64,000 bases of DNA from Hyphomicrobiales bacterium (GTDB lineage: Bacteria > Pseudomonadota > Alphaproteobacteria > Rhizobiales > Xanthobacteraceae), in contig JAFKKN010000004.1 in the NCBI GenBank assembly GCA_017305535.1, forward strand, positions 310,001 to 374,000, read 5' to 3'. A program made the position numbers and the translations under genes. The notes under the pieces were generated by a model. The model had not been told where the DNA came from, did not search any database, and was given only the letters and a program-made list of their open reading frames with translations. Within the stretch, counting starts at the first letter, position 1. Each line of letters opens with the position of its first letter. Below, in pieces: positions 24,826 through 33,522 of this stretch.

Positions 24826-25851
24826 ATGAACCTCGCTGACCTCAACAAAGTCGCACAGGCCATGGTGGCCCCCGGCAAGGGCATTCTTGCCGCCGACGAA
24901 TCTTCCGGCACCATCAAGAAACGCTTCGACGCCATCAACGTCGAATCCACCGAAGACAACCGCCGCGACTATCGCGAAATGCTGTTCCGCTCCAAGGACG
25001 CGATGTCGAAGTACATTTCCGGCGTGATTCTTTACGACGAAACCATCTGGCAAAAGGCCAAGGACGGCACGCCGCTGGTCAAGCTCATCGAGCAGGCCGG
25101 CGCCATCCCCGGCATCAAGGTCGACGAAGGCACGCAGGCGCTGCCCGGCTGCCCCGGCGAACTGATCACCGTCGGCCTCGACAAGCTCGCCGCCCGCCTC
25201 GCCGATTACTACAAGCAGGGCGCGCGTTTCGCGAAGTGGCGCGCGGTGATCGATATCGGACAGGGCATCCCGAGCTACACCGCCGTGCGCACCAACGCCC
25301 ACGCGCTGGCGCGCTATGCCGCGCTGTGCCAGGCCGCGCAGATCGTCCCGATCGTCGAGCCGGAAGTGCTGATGGACGGCGATCACTCGATCGACCGCTG
25401 CTATGAAGTCACCGAGTTCGTGCTCAAGGAGACCTTCCAGGAATTGTACTACCAGAAGGTCGCGCTCGAAGGCATGATCCTGAAGCCGAACATGGCGATC
25501 TCCGGCAAGAAGGCGAAGGATCGCGCCGGCGTGCAGCAGGTCGCCGAGAAGACCGTCAAGCTGTTGAAGGAATGCGTGCCGTCGGCGGTGCCGGGCGTCG
25601 CCTTCCTCTCCGGCGGCCAGAGCGACGAGGAAGCCACCGCGCATCTCGACGCCATGAACAAGATCGGCGGCCTGCCGTGGAATCTGACCTTCTCCTACGG
25701 CCGCGCGCTGCAAGCCGCGCCGCAGAAGGCGTGGTCGGGCAAGGCCGAGAATCTTGGCGCCGGCCAGCAGGCCTTCACCCACCGCGCCCACATGAACGGT
25801 CTCGCCTCCAAGGGCGAATGGAAGGCCGATCTGGAAAAGAAGGCGGCGTAA
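24826..25851 (+). CDS. fba: Fructose-bisphosphate aldolase, class I
   Basis: Schiff-base aldolase of 341 residues. It begins MNLADLNKVAQAMVAPGKG and shows ILAADESSGTIKKR, the catalytic pocket lysine in AKWRAVIDIG (about residue 137), the Schiff-base Lys in MILKPNMAIS (about 219), FLSGGQSDEEATAHL and WNLTFSYGRALQ. This is the animal-type class I enzyme rather than the metal-dependent class II enzyme used by many bacteria. AGGAGA lies seven bases before the chosen ATG, which favours it over ATG 24811 and the longer frame that overlaps pgk. Confidence 0.95.
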   Translation: MNLADLNKVAQAMVAPGKGILAADESSGTIKKRFDAINVESTEDNRRDYREMLFRSKDAMSKYISGVILYDETIWQKAKDGTPLVKLIEQAGAIPGIKVDEGTQALPGCPGELITVGLDKLAARLADYYKQGARFAKWRAVIDIGQGIPSYTAVRTNAHALARYAALCQAAQIVPIVEPEVLMDGDHSIDRCYEVTEFVLKETFQELYYQKVALEGMILKPNMAISGKKAKDRAGVQQVAEKTVKLLKECVPSAVPGVAFLSGGQSDEEATAHLDAMNKIGGLPWNLTFSYGRALQAAPQKAWSGKAENLGAGQQAFTHRAHMNGLASKGEWKADLEKKAA

Positions 25852-25885
25852 GGCTGAATGGATCGAGCTTGATCCATTTCTTCTC

Positions 25886-26005
25886 CGTCGTTGCGAGCAC
25901 TCGGATCGGCGCTTCGCGCCGTCCGAGCACAGGCTCCGCGAAGCAATCCAGAAGCTGCAAGCAAGGACTGGATTGCTTCGTCGCTACGCTCCTCGCAATG
26001 GCGGC
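25886..26005. repeat. Family D inverted repeat downstream of fba
   Basis: Ends CGTCGTTGCGAGCA and CCTCGCAATGGCGGCAACG are imperfect inverted repeats; inside, GAAGCAATCCAG and CTGGATTGCTTC pair perfectly, as do CGGCGCTTCGCGCCG bases. Such 'TTGCGAG...GAAGCAATCC' elements are common in Bradyrhizobium relatives. A truncated relative (CATTGCGAGCG) occurs near 40934. Confidence 0.6.
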
Positions 26006-26019
26006 AACGAGCTAGTTTC

Positions 26020-26145
26020 CGTCACGGCCGGGCATAGCCGTTCGAAGAACGGCGTCGCTTCACTCGCCTATGTCCCGGCCATCCACGTCTTTAGTGTTGA
26101 ATCTCAGCAAAGACGTGGATACCCGGCACTAGGCTGGGCATGACG
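26020..26145. repeat. Family B palindromic repeat, copy B4 (long form)
   Basis: Begins CGTCACGGCCGGGCATAGCC with the extra left arm (GTTCGAAGAACGGCGTCGC) and ends GGCTGGGCATGACG; inner pair ATCCACGTCTTT and AAAGACGTGGAT. With family D immediately before it, the two fill the 358-base gap between fba and the ThiE-like gene; nothing else is seen there. Confidence 0.8.
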
Positions 26146-26209
26146 ACGATGAAGGGGCGGCGCTCTACTCCACGCCGAACGATCTTCGGCTCGACATTGA
26201 AGGGACTCC

Positions 26210-26887
26210 ATGTCCGCGAAATCCGCCCCTGCCCGTCCAATGCCGCGATTGTATCTCGCGACGCCCGTGGTGGATGACGCGGCGGCGCTGGCCGCCATGC
26301 TGCGGGAAATCCTCGCCAGCGCCGATGTCGCCGCCGTGCTGCTGCGGCTCGCCGAGAGCGACCCGCGCACCCTGCTCGGCCGCATCAAGACGCTCGCGCC
26401 CATCGTGCAGAAGGCCGGTGCCGCATTACTGCTCGACGGCCATGCCGATCTGGTGGCGCGCGGCGGCGCCGACGGTGCACATCTCATCGGACTCGAAGCG
26501 ATGCAGGAGTCGCTGCCGGGCCTGAAACCGGACCGCATCGTGGGCGTCGGCGGGCTGCATACCCGCCACGACGCCATGATCGCGGGCGAGGCCGGTGCCG
26601 ATTACGTGCTGTTCGGCGAGCCGGACGCACGCGGCGAGCGCCCCTCCGTCGAGGCTGTCGCCGAGCGGCTGAACTGGTGGGCCGAACTGTTCGAACCGCC
26701 CTGCGTCGGCTATGCCGCGAGCCGCGATGAGGCGCATGCTTTCGCCGCCGCCGGTGCTGATTTTGTCCTTGTCGCTGACATGATTTGGTCCGATCAAGCG
26801 GGATCGGCCGCGGCGCTTGCGGGTGTGGCCGCAGCGCTGAAGGAAGGTTATGCGGCAGCGGGACACTCTCTTACCGGGCGGAATTGA
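26210..26887 (+). CDS. Thiamine-phosphate synthase-like protein (ThiE/TenI fold)
   Basis: A 225-residue TIM-barrel protein with ThiE layout: PRLYLATPVVDD at the N-terminus, ALLLDGHADLVARGGADGAH, VGVGGLHTRHDAMIAGEAGA and DYVLFGEPDARGER. Canonical ThiE has DGVHLGQ.D, a G.S.H... loop and a glycine-rich phosphate loop near the end; here these read DGAHLIGLE, GVGGLHT and GADFVLVAD, so key positions are altered. It may be a paralogue with another role. It is followed after 7 bp by the Sel1-repeat gene, so they are likely co-transcribed. Repeats B4 and D separate it from fba. Confidence 0.7.
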   Translation: MSAKSAPARPMPRLYLATPVVDDAAALAAMLREILASADVAAVLLRLAESDPRTLLGRIKTLAPIVQKAGAALLLDGHADLVARGGADGAHLIGLEAMQESLPGLKPDRIVGVGGLHTRHDAMIAGEAGADYVLFGEPDARGERPSVEAVAERLNWWAELFEPPCVGYAASRDEAHAFAAAGADFVLVADMIWSDQAGSAAALAGVAAALKEGYAAAGHSLTGRN

Positions 26888-26894
26888 CGCGGGC

Positions 26895-28043
26895 ATGAGA
26901 CTACTGCGCGCCGTCACGATTCTGTTTGGTTCCACGTTGTTCGCGGCGAGCGCGCAGGCGCAGATCTCGCTGGTGCCGCCGGCCGCGATTCCGCAGCCAC
27001 AGGCCCAGCCCGCGCCCGAACCGCATTCGGCGCCGAAAGCCGCCCCCAAACACACGCCAAAGGCAGCGCCGAAACCCGCTCCGAAGCCGGAGACCAAATC
27101 CGCGCCCCCGCCGGTGCGCAAATCGACCACCACGGAAAAGCCTGCCCCCGACGCGGCGAAGGCCGCCGCCGAGAACAACGATCTCGACGCCGTGCTGAAC
27201 GAGCCGCCGAACGTCGATCTGGTCTTCGGCGCCTATCAGCGCGGCCTCTATCGCACGGCGTTCAACCTCGCGACCAAGCGCGCGCAGGAGAAGAACGACA
27301 CCGCCGCGATGACCATGCTGGGCGAACTCTATGCCAATGGCCAGGGCGTCAAGCGCGACTACGCCAAGGCGATCCAGTGGTACAAGCGCGCCGCCGATCA
27401 GGGCGACCGCGAAGCGATGTTCGCGCTGGCGATGCTGAAGATCGGGGGCCAAGGCGGCCCGGCCGATCGTGAAGGCGGCGCGGGGCTATTGGCCTCGGCG
27501 GCGAAACTCGGCGAGCCCAAGGCCGCCTACAATCTGGCGCTGCTCTACGTCGACGGCCAGACTTTCCCGCAGGACTTCAAGCGCGCGGCCGAACTGCTGC
27601 GCATCGCCGCCGACGCCGGCAACGACGAGGCGCAATACGCGCTGGCCAGTTTCTACAAGGAAGGCACCGGCGTCGAGAAGGATATCGACAAGTCGGTGCG
27701 GCTGCTGCAAGCCGCCGCCATGGCCGGCAACATTCCCGCCGAAGTCGAATACGCCATCGCGCTGTTCAACGGCACCGGCACCAGCAAGAACGAAGTCGCC
27801 GCGATCTCGTTGCTGCGCAAGGCGGCGCGGCAAAACAACCCGATCGCCCAGAACCGGCTGGCGCTGGCGCTGACGCAAGGCAAAGGCGTGCCGGTCGACA
27901 TGATCGACGGCCTGAAATGGCATCTGGTGGCGAAAACCGCCGGCAAGGGCGATCCGTTGCTCGACGAGGCGCTGGCGCGGCTGAGTCCGGAGGATCGCGC
28001 CAAAGTTGATGCCGCCGCCAGGAAATGGCTCGGCACCAAATGA
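26895..28043 (+). CDS. Sel1-like (SLR) tetratricopeptide repeat protein, exported
   Basis: A 382-residue protein with a signal peptide (MRLLRAVTILFGSTLF, ending AQAQ), a Pro/Lys/Ala-rich spacer at about residues 30-85, and then about five Sel1-type repeats: AAMTMLGELYANGQGVKRDY, AKAIQWYKRAADQGDREAMF, AAYNLALLYVDGQ, AQYALASFYKEGTGVEKDI and NRLALALTQGKGVPVDM. Such proteins act as periplasmic scaffolds; the partner is unknown. The ATG is the first one after the ThiE-like stop; the longer frame overlaps that gene. A conserved feature is the ending LSPEDRAKVDAAARKW. Confidence 0.85.
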   Translation: MRLLRAVTILFGSTLFAASAQAQISLVPPAAIPQPQAQPAPEPHSAPKAAPKHTPKAAPKPAPKPETKSAPPPVRKSTTTEKPAPDAAKAAAENNDLDAVLNEPPNVDLVFGAYQRGLYRTAFNLATKRAQEKNDTAAMTMLGELYANGQGVKRDYAKAIQWYKRAADQGDREAMFALAMLKIGGQGGPADREGGAGLLASAAKLGEPKAAYNLALLYVDGQTFPQDFKRAAELLRIAADAGNDEAQYALASFYKEGTGVEKDIDKSVRLLQAAAMAGNIPAEVEYAIALFNGTGTSKNEVAAISLLRKAARQNNPIAQNRLALALTQGKGVPVDMIDGLKWHLVAKTAGKGDPLLDEALARLSPEDRAKVDAAARKWLGTK

Positions 28044-28149
28044 TCGGCCCCAAGAACAGCCCCAAGAACGGCTCTTGACGGGGCGCGCCCCGCAAGGCAC
28101 CCAATCCCCTCACCAAAGGCCCCATCGGGCACGATGAATCGAGACACCC

Positions 28150-28944
28150 ATGCTGCATTCCGCCCTCATCAACGTCATGGTCAAGGCCGCGCGCCGCGCC
28201 GGCCGCAGCCTGAGCCGCGATCTCGGTGAAGTCGAGAATCTCCAGGTGTCGCTGAAAGGCCCGGCCAATTTCGTCAGCGCCGCCGACAAGCGCGCCGAGG
28301 AGATGCTCTACAGCGACCTGTCGAAGGCGCGCCCCGGCTACGGCTTCATCGGCGAGGAAGGCGGCACGCGCGAGGGCGCCGACAAGACGCATACCTGGAT
28401 CGTCGATCCGCTCGACGGCACCACCAACTTCCTGCACGGTATTCCGCAGTTCGCCATCTCCATCGGTCTGCAACGCGAAGGCACGATGATCGCCGGCGTG
28501 ATCTACAATCCGGCGACCGACGACCTGTTCATCGCCGAACGCGGCAAGGGCGCATTCCTCAACGACACCCGGCTGCGCGTTGCCGCGCGCAAGCAATTGC
28601 ACGATTGCGTCATCGCCTGCGGGCTGCCGCATATTGGCCGCGGCGACCTGCCGTTGTCCCGCGACGAAATGACGGCGTTGCAGCCGCGCGTCGCCGGCCT
28701 GCGCCGCTTCGGCGCGGCGTCGCTTGATCTCGCTTACGTCGCGGCGGGCCGCCTCGACGGCTACTGGGAGCGCAACCTCAAGCCGTGGGACATCGCGGCG
28801 GGCCTCATCATGATCCGCGAAGCCGGCGGCGTGGTCAGCGACATCCAGACTCCCGGCGACCCGCTGGTGACCGGCGACATTGTCTGCGGCAACGAGACCA
28901 TCCACGCGGAACTGACGAAGATTCTGCGGCCGCTGAAGAAGTAA
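28150..28944 (+). CDS. suhB: Inositol monophosphatase family protein (SuhB-like)
   Basis: Mg2+-dependent, Li+-sensitive phosphatase of 264 residues. Motifs in order: VSAADKRAEEM, GFIGEEGGTREG (metal Glu), WIVDPLDGTTNFLHGIPQFA (metal Asp pair), FGAASLDLAYVAAGRLDGYW, and the third metal site KPWDIAAGLIMIREAGG. The length and motif spacing match SuhB/IMPase. It is a single gene followed by a family B repeat and the convergent RND pump gene. Confidence 0.93.
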   Translation: MLHSALINVMVKAARRAGRSLSRDLGEVENLQVSLKGPANFVSAADKRAEEMLYSDLSKARPGYGFIGEEGGTREGADKTHTWIVDPLDGTTNFLHGIPQFAISIGLQREGTMIAGVIYNPATDDLFIAERGKGAFLNDTRLRVAARKQLHDCVIACGLPHIGRGDLPLSRDEMTALQPRVAGLRRFGAASLDLAYVAAGRLDGYWERNLKPWDIAAGLIMIREAGGVVSDIQTPGDPLVTGDIVCGNETIHAELTKILRPLKK

Positions 28945-28973
28945 GCCTCATCCCGTCTCATCATGCTTATCTT

Positions 28974-29100
28974 CGTCATGGCCGGGCTCGTCCCGGCCAT
29001 CCACGTTTTTAACTGCTGATCTCTCGCGACGACGTGGATGCCCGGCACATAGGCGAGCGACGCGACGCCGTTCTTCGAACGGCTGTGGCCGGGCATGATG
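28974..29100. repeat. Family B palindromic repeat, copy B5 (long form, reversed)
   Basis: Begins CGTCATGGCCGGGC and ends TGTGGCCGGGCATGATG. The extra arm (CGACGCCGTTCTTCGAACGG) is on the right here, opposite to B1, B4 and B6. It sits between the convergent suhB and RND pump genes. Confidence 0.85.
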
Positions 29101-29117
29101 ATAAGAGCCGGTGGCGA

Positions 29118-32100
29118 TTACTCTGCCGCCGACGCCCGCGCCGGCGTAAGCCCCGTTTCCGCACGCGCCTCCTCGCGCGCCGCCCTCGAGAAGAGGCGCT
29201 GCACGAAGACGAAGAACACCGGCACCATCAAGAGCGCGAGGATCACCACCGCGATCATGCCGCCCATCACGCCGGTGCCGAGCGCCTGCTGGCTCTGCGC
29301 GCCGGCGCCGCTGGCGACGACCATCGGCAGCACGCCGCTGACGAAGGCGAGGCCCGTCATCACGATCGGCCGGAAGCGCAATTGACAAGCCTCCAGCGTC
29401 GCCGCGATCAATGACTTGCCTTCGGCCCGCAAATCCTTGGCGAATTCGATGATGAGAATGGCGTCCTTCGCCGCAAGACCGATGATGGTTACGAGCCCCA
29501 CGGTGAAATAAACGCCGTTCGGCAGATCGCGCAGCGTGGAGGCGATCACCGCGCCGACCATGCCGAGCGGAATCGTCAACAGCACCGCCAGCGGAATCGT
29601 CCAGCTCTCATAGAGCGCCGCGAGACAGAGGAACACCACCAGGATCGACAGCGCCAGCAGGAACGGCGCTTGCGAGCCGGACAGTTTTTCCTGCAACGAC
29701 TGGCCGGTCCATTCGTAGCCGAAACCACGCGGCAACAGATCGGCCAACCGCTCCATCTCCTTGATCGCGTCGCCCGAGGTGAAACCCGGCCGCGCCTCGC
29801 CGCTGATGCGCACCGCCGGATAGTAGTTGAAGCCGACGATCTGGGTCGGGCCTCTGGCCCATTCGATGGTGGCGAACGACGACAGCGGCACCACCTGCCC
29901 GCGGCTGTTCTTGACGCTGTAGTTCAGGATGTCGTCGGCATTCATGCGATCCGGCGAATCCGCCTGCACGATGACGCGCTGCATGCGGCCACGATTGGGG
30001 AAGTCGTTGATGTAGGCCGAGCCGAGATTGGTCGAGATGGTGTTGTTGATGTCCTCGAAGGTGATGCCGAAGGCGCTTGCCTTCTCGCGGTCGATCATCA
30101 GGTTGACCACCGGCGCTTCCGGCAGGCCCTCGACGAACACTTTCTGCAATACCGGACTCGCATTCGCATCGGCCACCAGTTTGGTGGCGGCGTCGCGCAG
30201 GGCGCGATAGCCCTTCTGCCCGCGATCCTGCAAGCGGAAGCTGAAGCCGGAGGAGTTGCCGAGGTTGTCGATCGGCGGCGGCTGCAACGCCGAGATCCTG
30301 GCGTCGCGCAGACCTTCCATGTGCTTGTTGACGTCGTTGACGATGGCGGCGGCGGAATCGTTCTTGCCGCGTTCCGACCAGTCCTTCAGCGTGATGAACG
30401 CCTGCGCGGTGTTCATGCCCTGGCCGAGGAAGCTGAAGCCGGTGAGGAAAGTGACGTCCTTGATGCCGTCGCGCTTGGCGAGATAATCCTCGACCGACTT
30501 CACCGCCGCTTCGGTACGCGCGAACGACGAATCCGCCGGCGTCTGCACGTCGGTGGTGATGAAGCCCTGATCGTCGATCGGCAAGAAGCCCGCCGGCATC
30601 CGCACGAACGCCCAGCCGAGGCCGATGAGCAGGATGGCGTAGACGATCATCAATCGCCCGGTGCGCTTCAGCGACCAGCCCACGGTGCGAGTGTAGCGCA
30701 CGCGCGTGCGCTCGAGCGCGCTGTTGAACAGGCCGAAGAAGCCGCGCCGCGCATGGCCGTGCCCGGCCTTCACCGGCTTGAGCAAGGTGGCGCACAGCGC
30801 CGGCGTCAGCGACAGCGCCATCAGCGCCGAGAAGCCGATCGCCGCCACCATCGTCACCGAGAACTGGCGATAGATGATGCCGACCGAACCGGGGAAGAAC
30901 GCCATCGGCACGAACACCGCCGCCAGCACCGTGGTGATGCCGACGATGGCGCCGGTGATCTGCGACATCGCCTTGCGGGTCGCTTCCTTCGGCGGCAAAC
31001 CCTCTTCCGCCATGATGCGTTCGACGTTCTCGACCACGACGATGGCGTCGTCGACCAATATGCCGATCGCCAACACCATGCCGAACATCGTCAGCATGTT
31101 GATGGAATAGCCGAACGCCAGCAGCGTCGCGCAGGTGCCGAGCAGCGCTACCGGCACCACGATGGTCGGGATGATGGTGTAGCGGAAATTCTGTAGAAAT
31201 AAGAACATCACCAGGAACACCAGCACCACCGCCTCGATCAGCGTGTGCGCCACCTTCTCGATGGAGGCCTTCACCACCGGCGTGATGTTGTAGGGAATCT
31301 CGTATTTGATGTTTGCCGGGAAGAACTTCGAGAGTTCCTTCATCTTGGCTTCGACGGCGCTCGCGGTCGCCAGCGCGTTGCCGGTCGGCGACATCAGTAC
31401 CGAGAGGCCAGCGGCCGGCTTGCCGTTCAGCCGCGTGGTGAACTGATAGCCCATACCGCCGATCTCGATGCGGGCCACGTCGCGCAGCCGCACCGTCGAA
31501 CCATCTGGATTGGCGCGCAGCACAATGCTGCCGAATTCGTCCGGCGAGCCGAGCTGACCCTTCACCAGCACCAGCGCGGAAACTTTCTGGTCCTTGTTGC
31601 TGGGCTCGGCGCCCACGCTGCCCGACGCAACCTGCGCATTCTGGGCGTTGATGGCCTTGGTCACGTCGTCGGCGGTGAGGTTGAAGCCGACCAGCTTCTC
31701 CGGATCGATCCAGATGCGCAGCGATTGCTCGGTGGAATACAGTGTGGCGCGGCCGACGCCGGGGATGCGGCGGACTTCGCCGAGCACGTTGCGGACCATG
31801 AAGTCGCCAAGCGCGACTTCATCCATGCTGCCGTCGGTGGAAGACAGCGTGATGATCTGCAACACCGCGCTGGAGGCCTCCTCGATCAGGATGCCCTGCT
31901 GCAACACCGCGCGCGGCAGCCGCGACTCGATGCGCTTGATACGGTTCTGCACGTCCACCGATGCCATCTCGACATCGGTGCCGGGCTGGAAGAACGCGGT
32001 GATTTCCACCTGCCCCAGCGAGTCGCTGGTGGATTCGAAACTCAGGATGCCGCCCGCGCCGTTGAGTTCCTCCTCGATCAGCCGGGTGACACTGTTGTAG

Positions 32101-32270
32101 AGGTTCTCCGGCGAGGCGCCCGGATAGCTGGTCGACACCGAAATCGACGGCGGCGCGATGATCGGATACTGCGCGACCGCGAGGAACGGGATCGAGATCG
32201 CGCCGATCAAACAGATGAACAGCGCGACGACCCAAGCGAAGATCGGCCTATCGATGAAGAAGGACGGCAT
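29118..32270 (-). CDS. RND multidrug efflux pump, inner-membrane transporter (AcrB/MexB type, HAE1 family)
   Basis: Proton-driven drug exporter, 1050 residues, full length for HAE1. It begins MPSFFIDRPIFAWVVAL, and has YPGASPENLYNSVTRLIEEE, the proton-relay pair in GILVDDAIVVVENVERIMAE, PMAFFPGSVGIIYRQFS and the second-half signatures FPNRGRMQRVIVQAD and GLAAKDAILIIEFAKDL. It lies 7 bp downstream of the adaptor gene. No outer-membrane factor gene is beside it, so the pump probably borrows a TolC-like channel encoded elsewhere. Substrates cannot be read from sequence. Confidence 0.95.
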   Translation of the reverse strand: MPSFFIDRPIFAWVVALFICLIGAISIPFLAVAQYPIIAPPSISVSTSYPGASPENLYNSVTRLIEEELNGAGGILSFESTSDSLGQVEITAFFQPGTDVEMASVDVQNRIKRIESRLPRAVLQQGILIEEASSAVLQIITLSSTDGSMDEVALGDFMVRNVLGEVRRIPGVGRATLYSTEQSLRIWIDPEKLVGFNLTADDVTKAINAQNAQVASGSVGAEPSNKDQKVSALVLVKGQLGSPDEFGSIVLRANPDGSTVRLRDVARIEIGGMGYQFTTRLNGKPAAGLSVLMSPTGNALATASAVEAKMKELSKFFPANIKYEIPYNITPVVKASIEKVAHTLIEAVVLVFLVMFLFLQNFRYTIIPTIVVPVALLGTCATLLAFGYSINMLTMFGMVLAIGILVDDAIVVVENVERIMAEEGLPPKEATRKAMSQITGAIVGITTVLAAVFVPMAFFPGSVGIIYRQFSVTMVAAIGFSALMALSLTPALCATLLKPVKAGHGHARRGFFGLFNSALERTRVRYTRTVGWSLKRTGRLMIVYAILLIGLGWAFVRMPAGFLPIDDQGFITTDVQTPADSSFARTEAAVKSVEDYLAKRDGIKDVTFLTGFSFLGQGMNTAQAFITLKDWSERGKNDSAAAIVNDVNKHMEGLRDARISALQPPPIDNLGNSSGFSFRLQDRGQKGYRALRDAATKLVADANASPVLQKVFVEGLPEAPVVNLMIDREKASAFGITFEDINNTISTNLGSAYINDFPNRGRMQRVIVQADSPDRMNADDILNYSVKNSRGQVVPLSSFATIEWARGPTQIVGFNYYPAVRISGEARPGFTSGDAIKEMERLADLLPRGFGYEWTGQSLQEKLSGSQAPFLLALSILVVFLCLAALYESWTIPLAVLLTIPLGMVGAVIASTLRDLPNGVYFTVGLVTIIGLAAKDAILIIEFAKDLRAEGKSLIAATLEACQLRFRPIVMTGLAFVSGVLPMVVASGAGAQSQQALGTGVMGGMIAVVILALLMVPVFFVFVQRLFSRAAREEARAETGLTPARASAAE

Positions 32271-32277
32271 CAGCGGC

Positions 32278-33522
32278 TCAATCGCGAACCGATGCCGGCG
32301 TCACCTTGATATCGTCCGGTGCGATCGAACCGGTCGCGACCTCGCGCAGCGGCAATGGTTTCACCTCATCGCCGGCGGCGAACTTCTGGAAGCCTTCAAC
32401 CACGACACGATCGCCGGCCTTGAGACCATCGGTAATCAGCCACTTGCCGGCGTGAACCGCGCCGGTGCGCACCGCCTGCACGGCAATGCGGTTGTCGGGC
32501 TTCACCACGAACACCTCGCTGCCGCCGTCGCGACTGCGTTGCACCGCCTGCTGCGGCACCGCGATCGCGTCGGTGTCGATGCCCTGCTCGATCAGCACGC
32601 GCACATACATGCCGGGGAGCAGTTCGCCGTTCGGATTCGGAAACTCGCCGCGCAGCGTCACCTGTCCGGTCTCGGCGTTGACCTTGGCTTCCGAGAACAA
32701 CAATTTGCCCGTGTGCGAATAGGTGCCGTCATCGACGATCAGGCGGATCTTGGCCGCACCCGGCGCGATCTGCTCGAGATCACCGCGCGCGAAGGCGCGC
32801 CGCAGCTTGTTGAGATCGCTGACCGACTGCGTGAAGTCGGCATAGATCGGATCGAGCTGCTGGATCGAGGCGAGATTGGTGGTGTCGTTCGGCACCACCA
32901 GCGCGCCTTCACTGACCAGCGCCGCGCCGATGCGGCCGTTGATCGGCGCGCGAATGGTGGCGTAGCCGAGATTGAGCTTGGCGCGTGCCACATCGGCCTT
33001 GCGCGCGGCGACATCGGCCTCGGCCTGACGCTGCGCCGCGATCGCGGTCTCGTGTTGCGCTTCGGAAGCGACATGCTGATGCGTCAGCGTTTCGATGCGC
33101 TTGGCGTGACGGTTTGCCTGATCGAGTACCGCTTCCGCCTTTGCCAGCGCGGCCTCCTGCGCCATCAGATCGACCTCGAACGGCTTGGGATCGATCTTGT
33201 AGAGCGGATCGCCAGCCTTCACGTCACTGCCCTGATGGAACATGCGCTCGACGATGATGCCGGACACCTGCGCCCTGACGTCGGCCACGCGCGTCGGCGC
33301 GATACGGCCGGGCAACTCGCGCACCACGGCAAACGGTTGCGGCTTGACCGCGACGAAGCTCACCTCCGGCGGCGGCGCCGGCTGCGCCGCCACGGCCGAT
33401 GCGGGCTCGTCACATCCGGACAGCACCGGGCTGATCGCGAGCAGCAACATCAAACCAAGTCCAGAGCGCAGTCCTCGTCGCATTGTCGGTTCCATTGCCT
33501 CGCTATCCCGTTCGTCAGACAT
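32278..33522 (-). CDS. RND efflux pump periplasmic adaptor subunit (membrane fusion protein, lipoprotein)
   Basis: AcrA/MexA-type adaptor of up to 414 residues. A signal ends in the lipobox LSGC, so it should be lipid-anchored in the periplasm. Next come the lipoyl half-motifs VKAGDPLYKIDPKPFEVDL and GYATIRAPINGRIGAALVSE around a helical hairpin (DQANRHAKRIETL), then the beta-barrel and membrane-proximal domains (ELLPGMYVRVLIEQG, VPQQAVQRSRDGG). The start is uncertain: ATG 33522, or ATG 33483 (MRRGLRSGLG), which has GGAA six bases upstream and gives a more usual lipoprotein signal length. It is the first gene of the pump operon. Confidence 0.93.
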   Translation of the reverse strand: MSDERDSEAMEPTMRRGLRSGLGLMLLLAISPVLSGCDEPASAVAAQPAPPPEVSFVAVKPQPFAVVRELPGRIAPTRVADVRAQVSGIIVERMFHQGSDVKAGDPLYKIDPKPFEVDLMAQEAALAKAEAVLDQANRHAKRIETLTHQHVASEAQHETAIAAQRQAEADVAARKADVARAKLNLGYATIRAPINGRIGAALVSEGALVVPNDTTNLASIQQLDPIYADFTQSVSDLNKLRRAFARGDLEQIAPGAAKIRLIVDDGTYSHTGKLLFSEAKVNAETGQVTLRGEFPNPNGELLPGMYVRVLIEQGIDTDAIAVPQQAVQRSRDGGSEVFVVKPDNRIAVQAVRTGAVHAGKWLITDGLKAGDRVVVEGFQKFAAGDEVKPLPLREVATGSIAPDDIKVTPASVRD

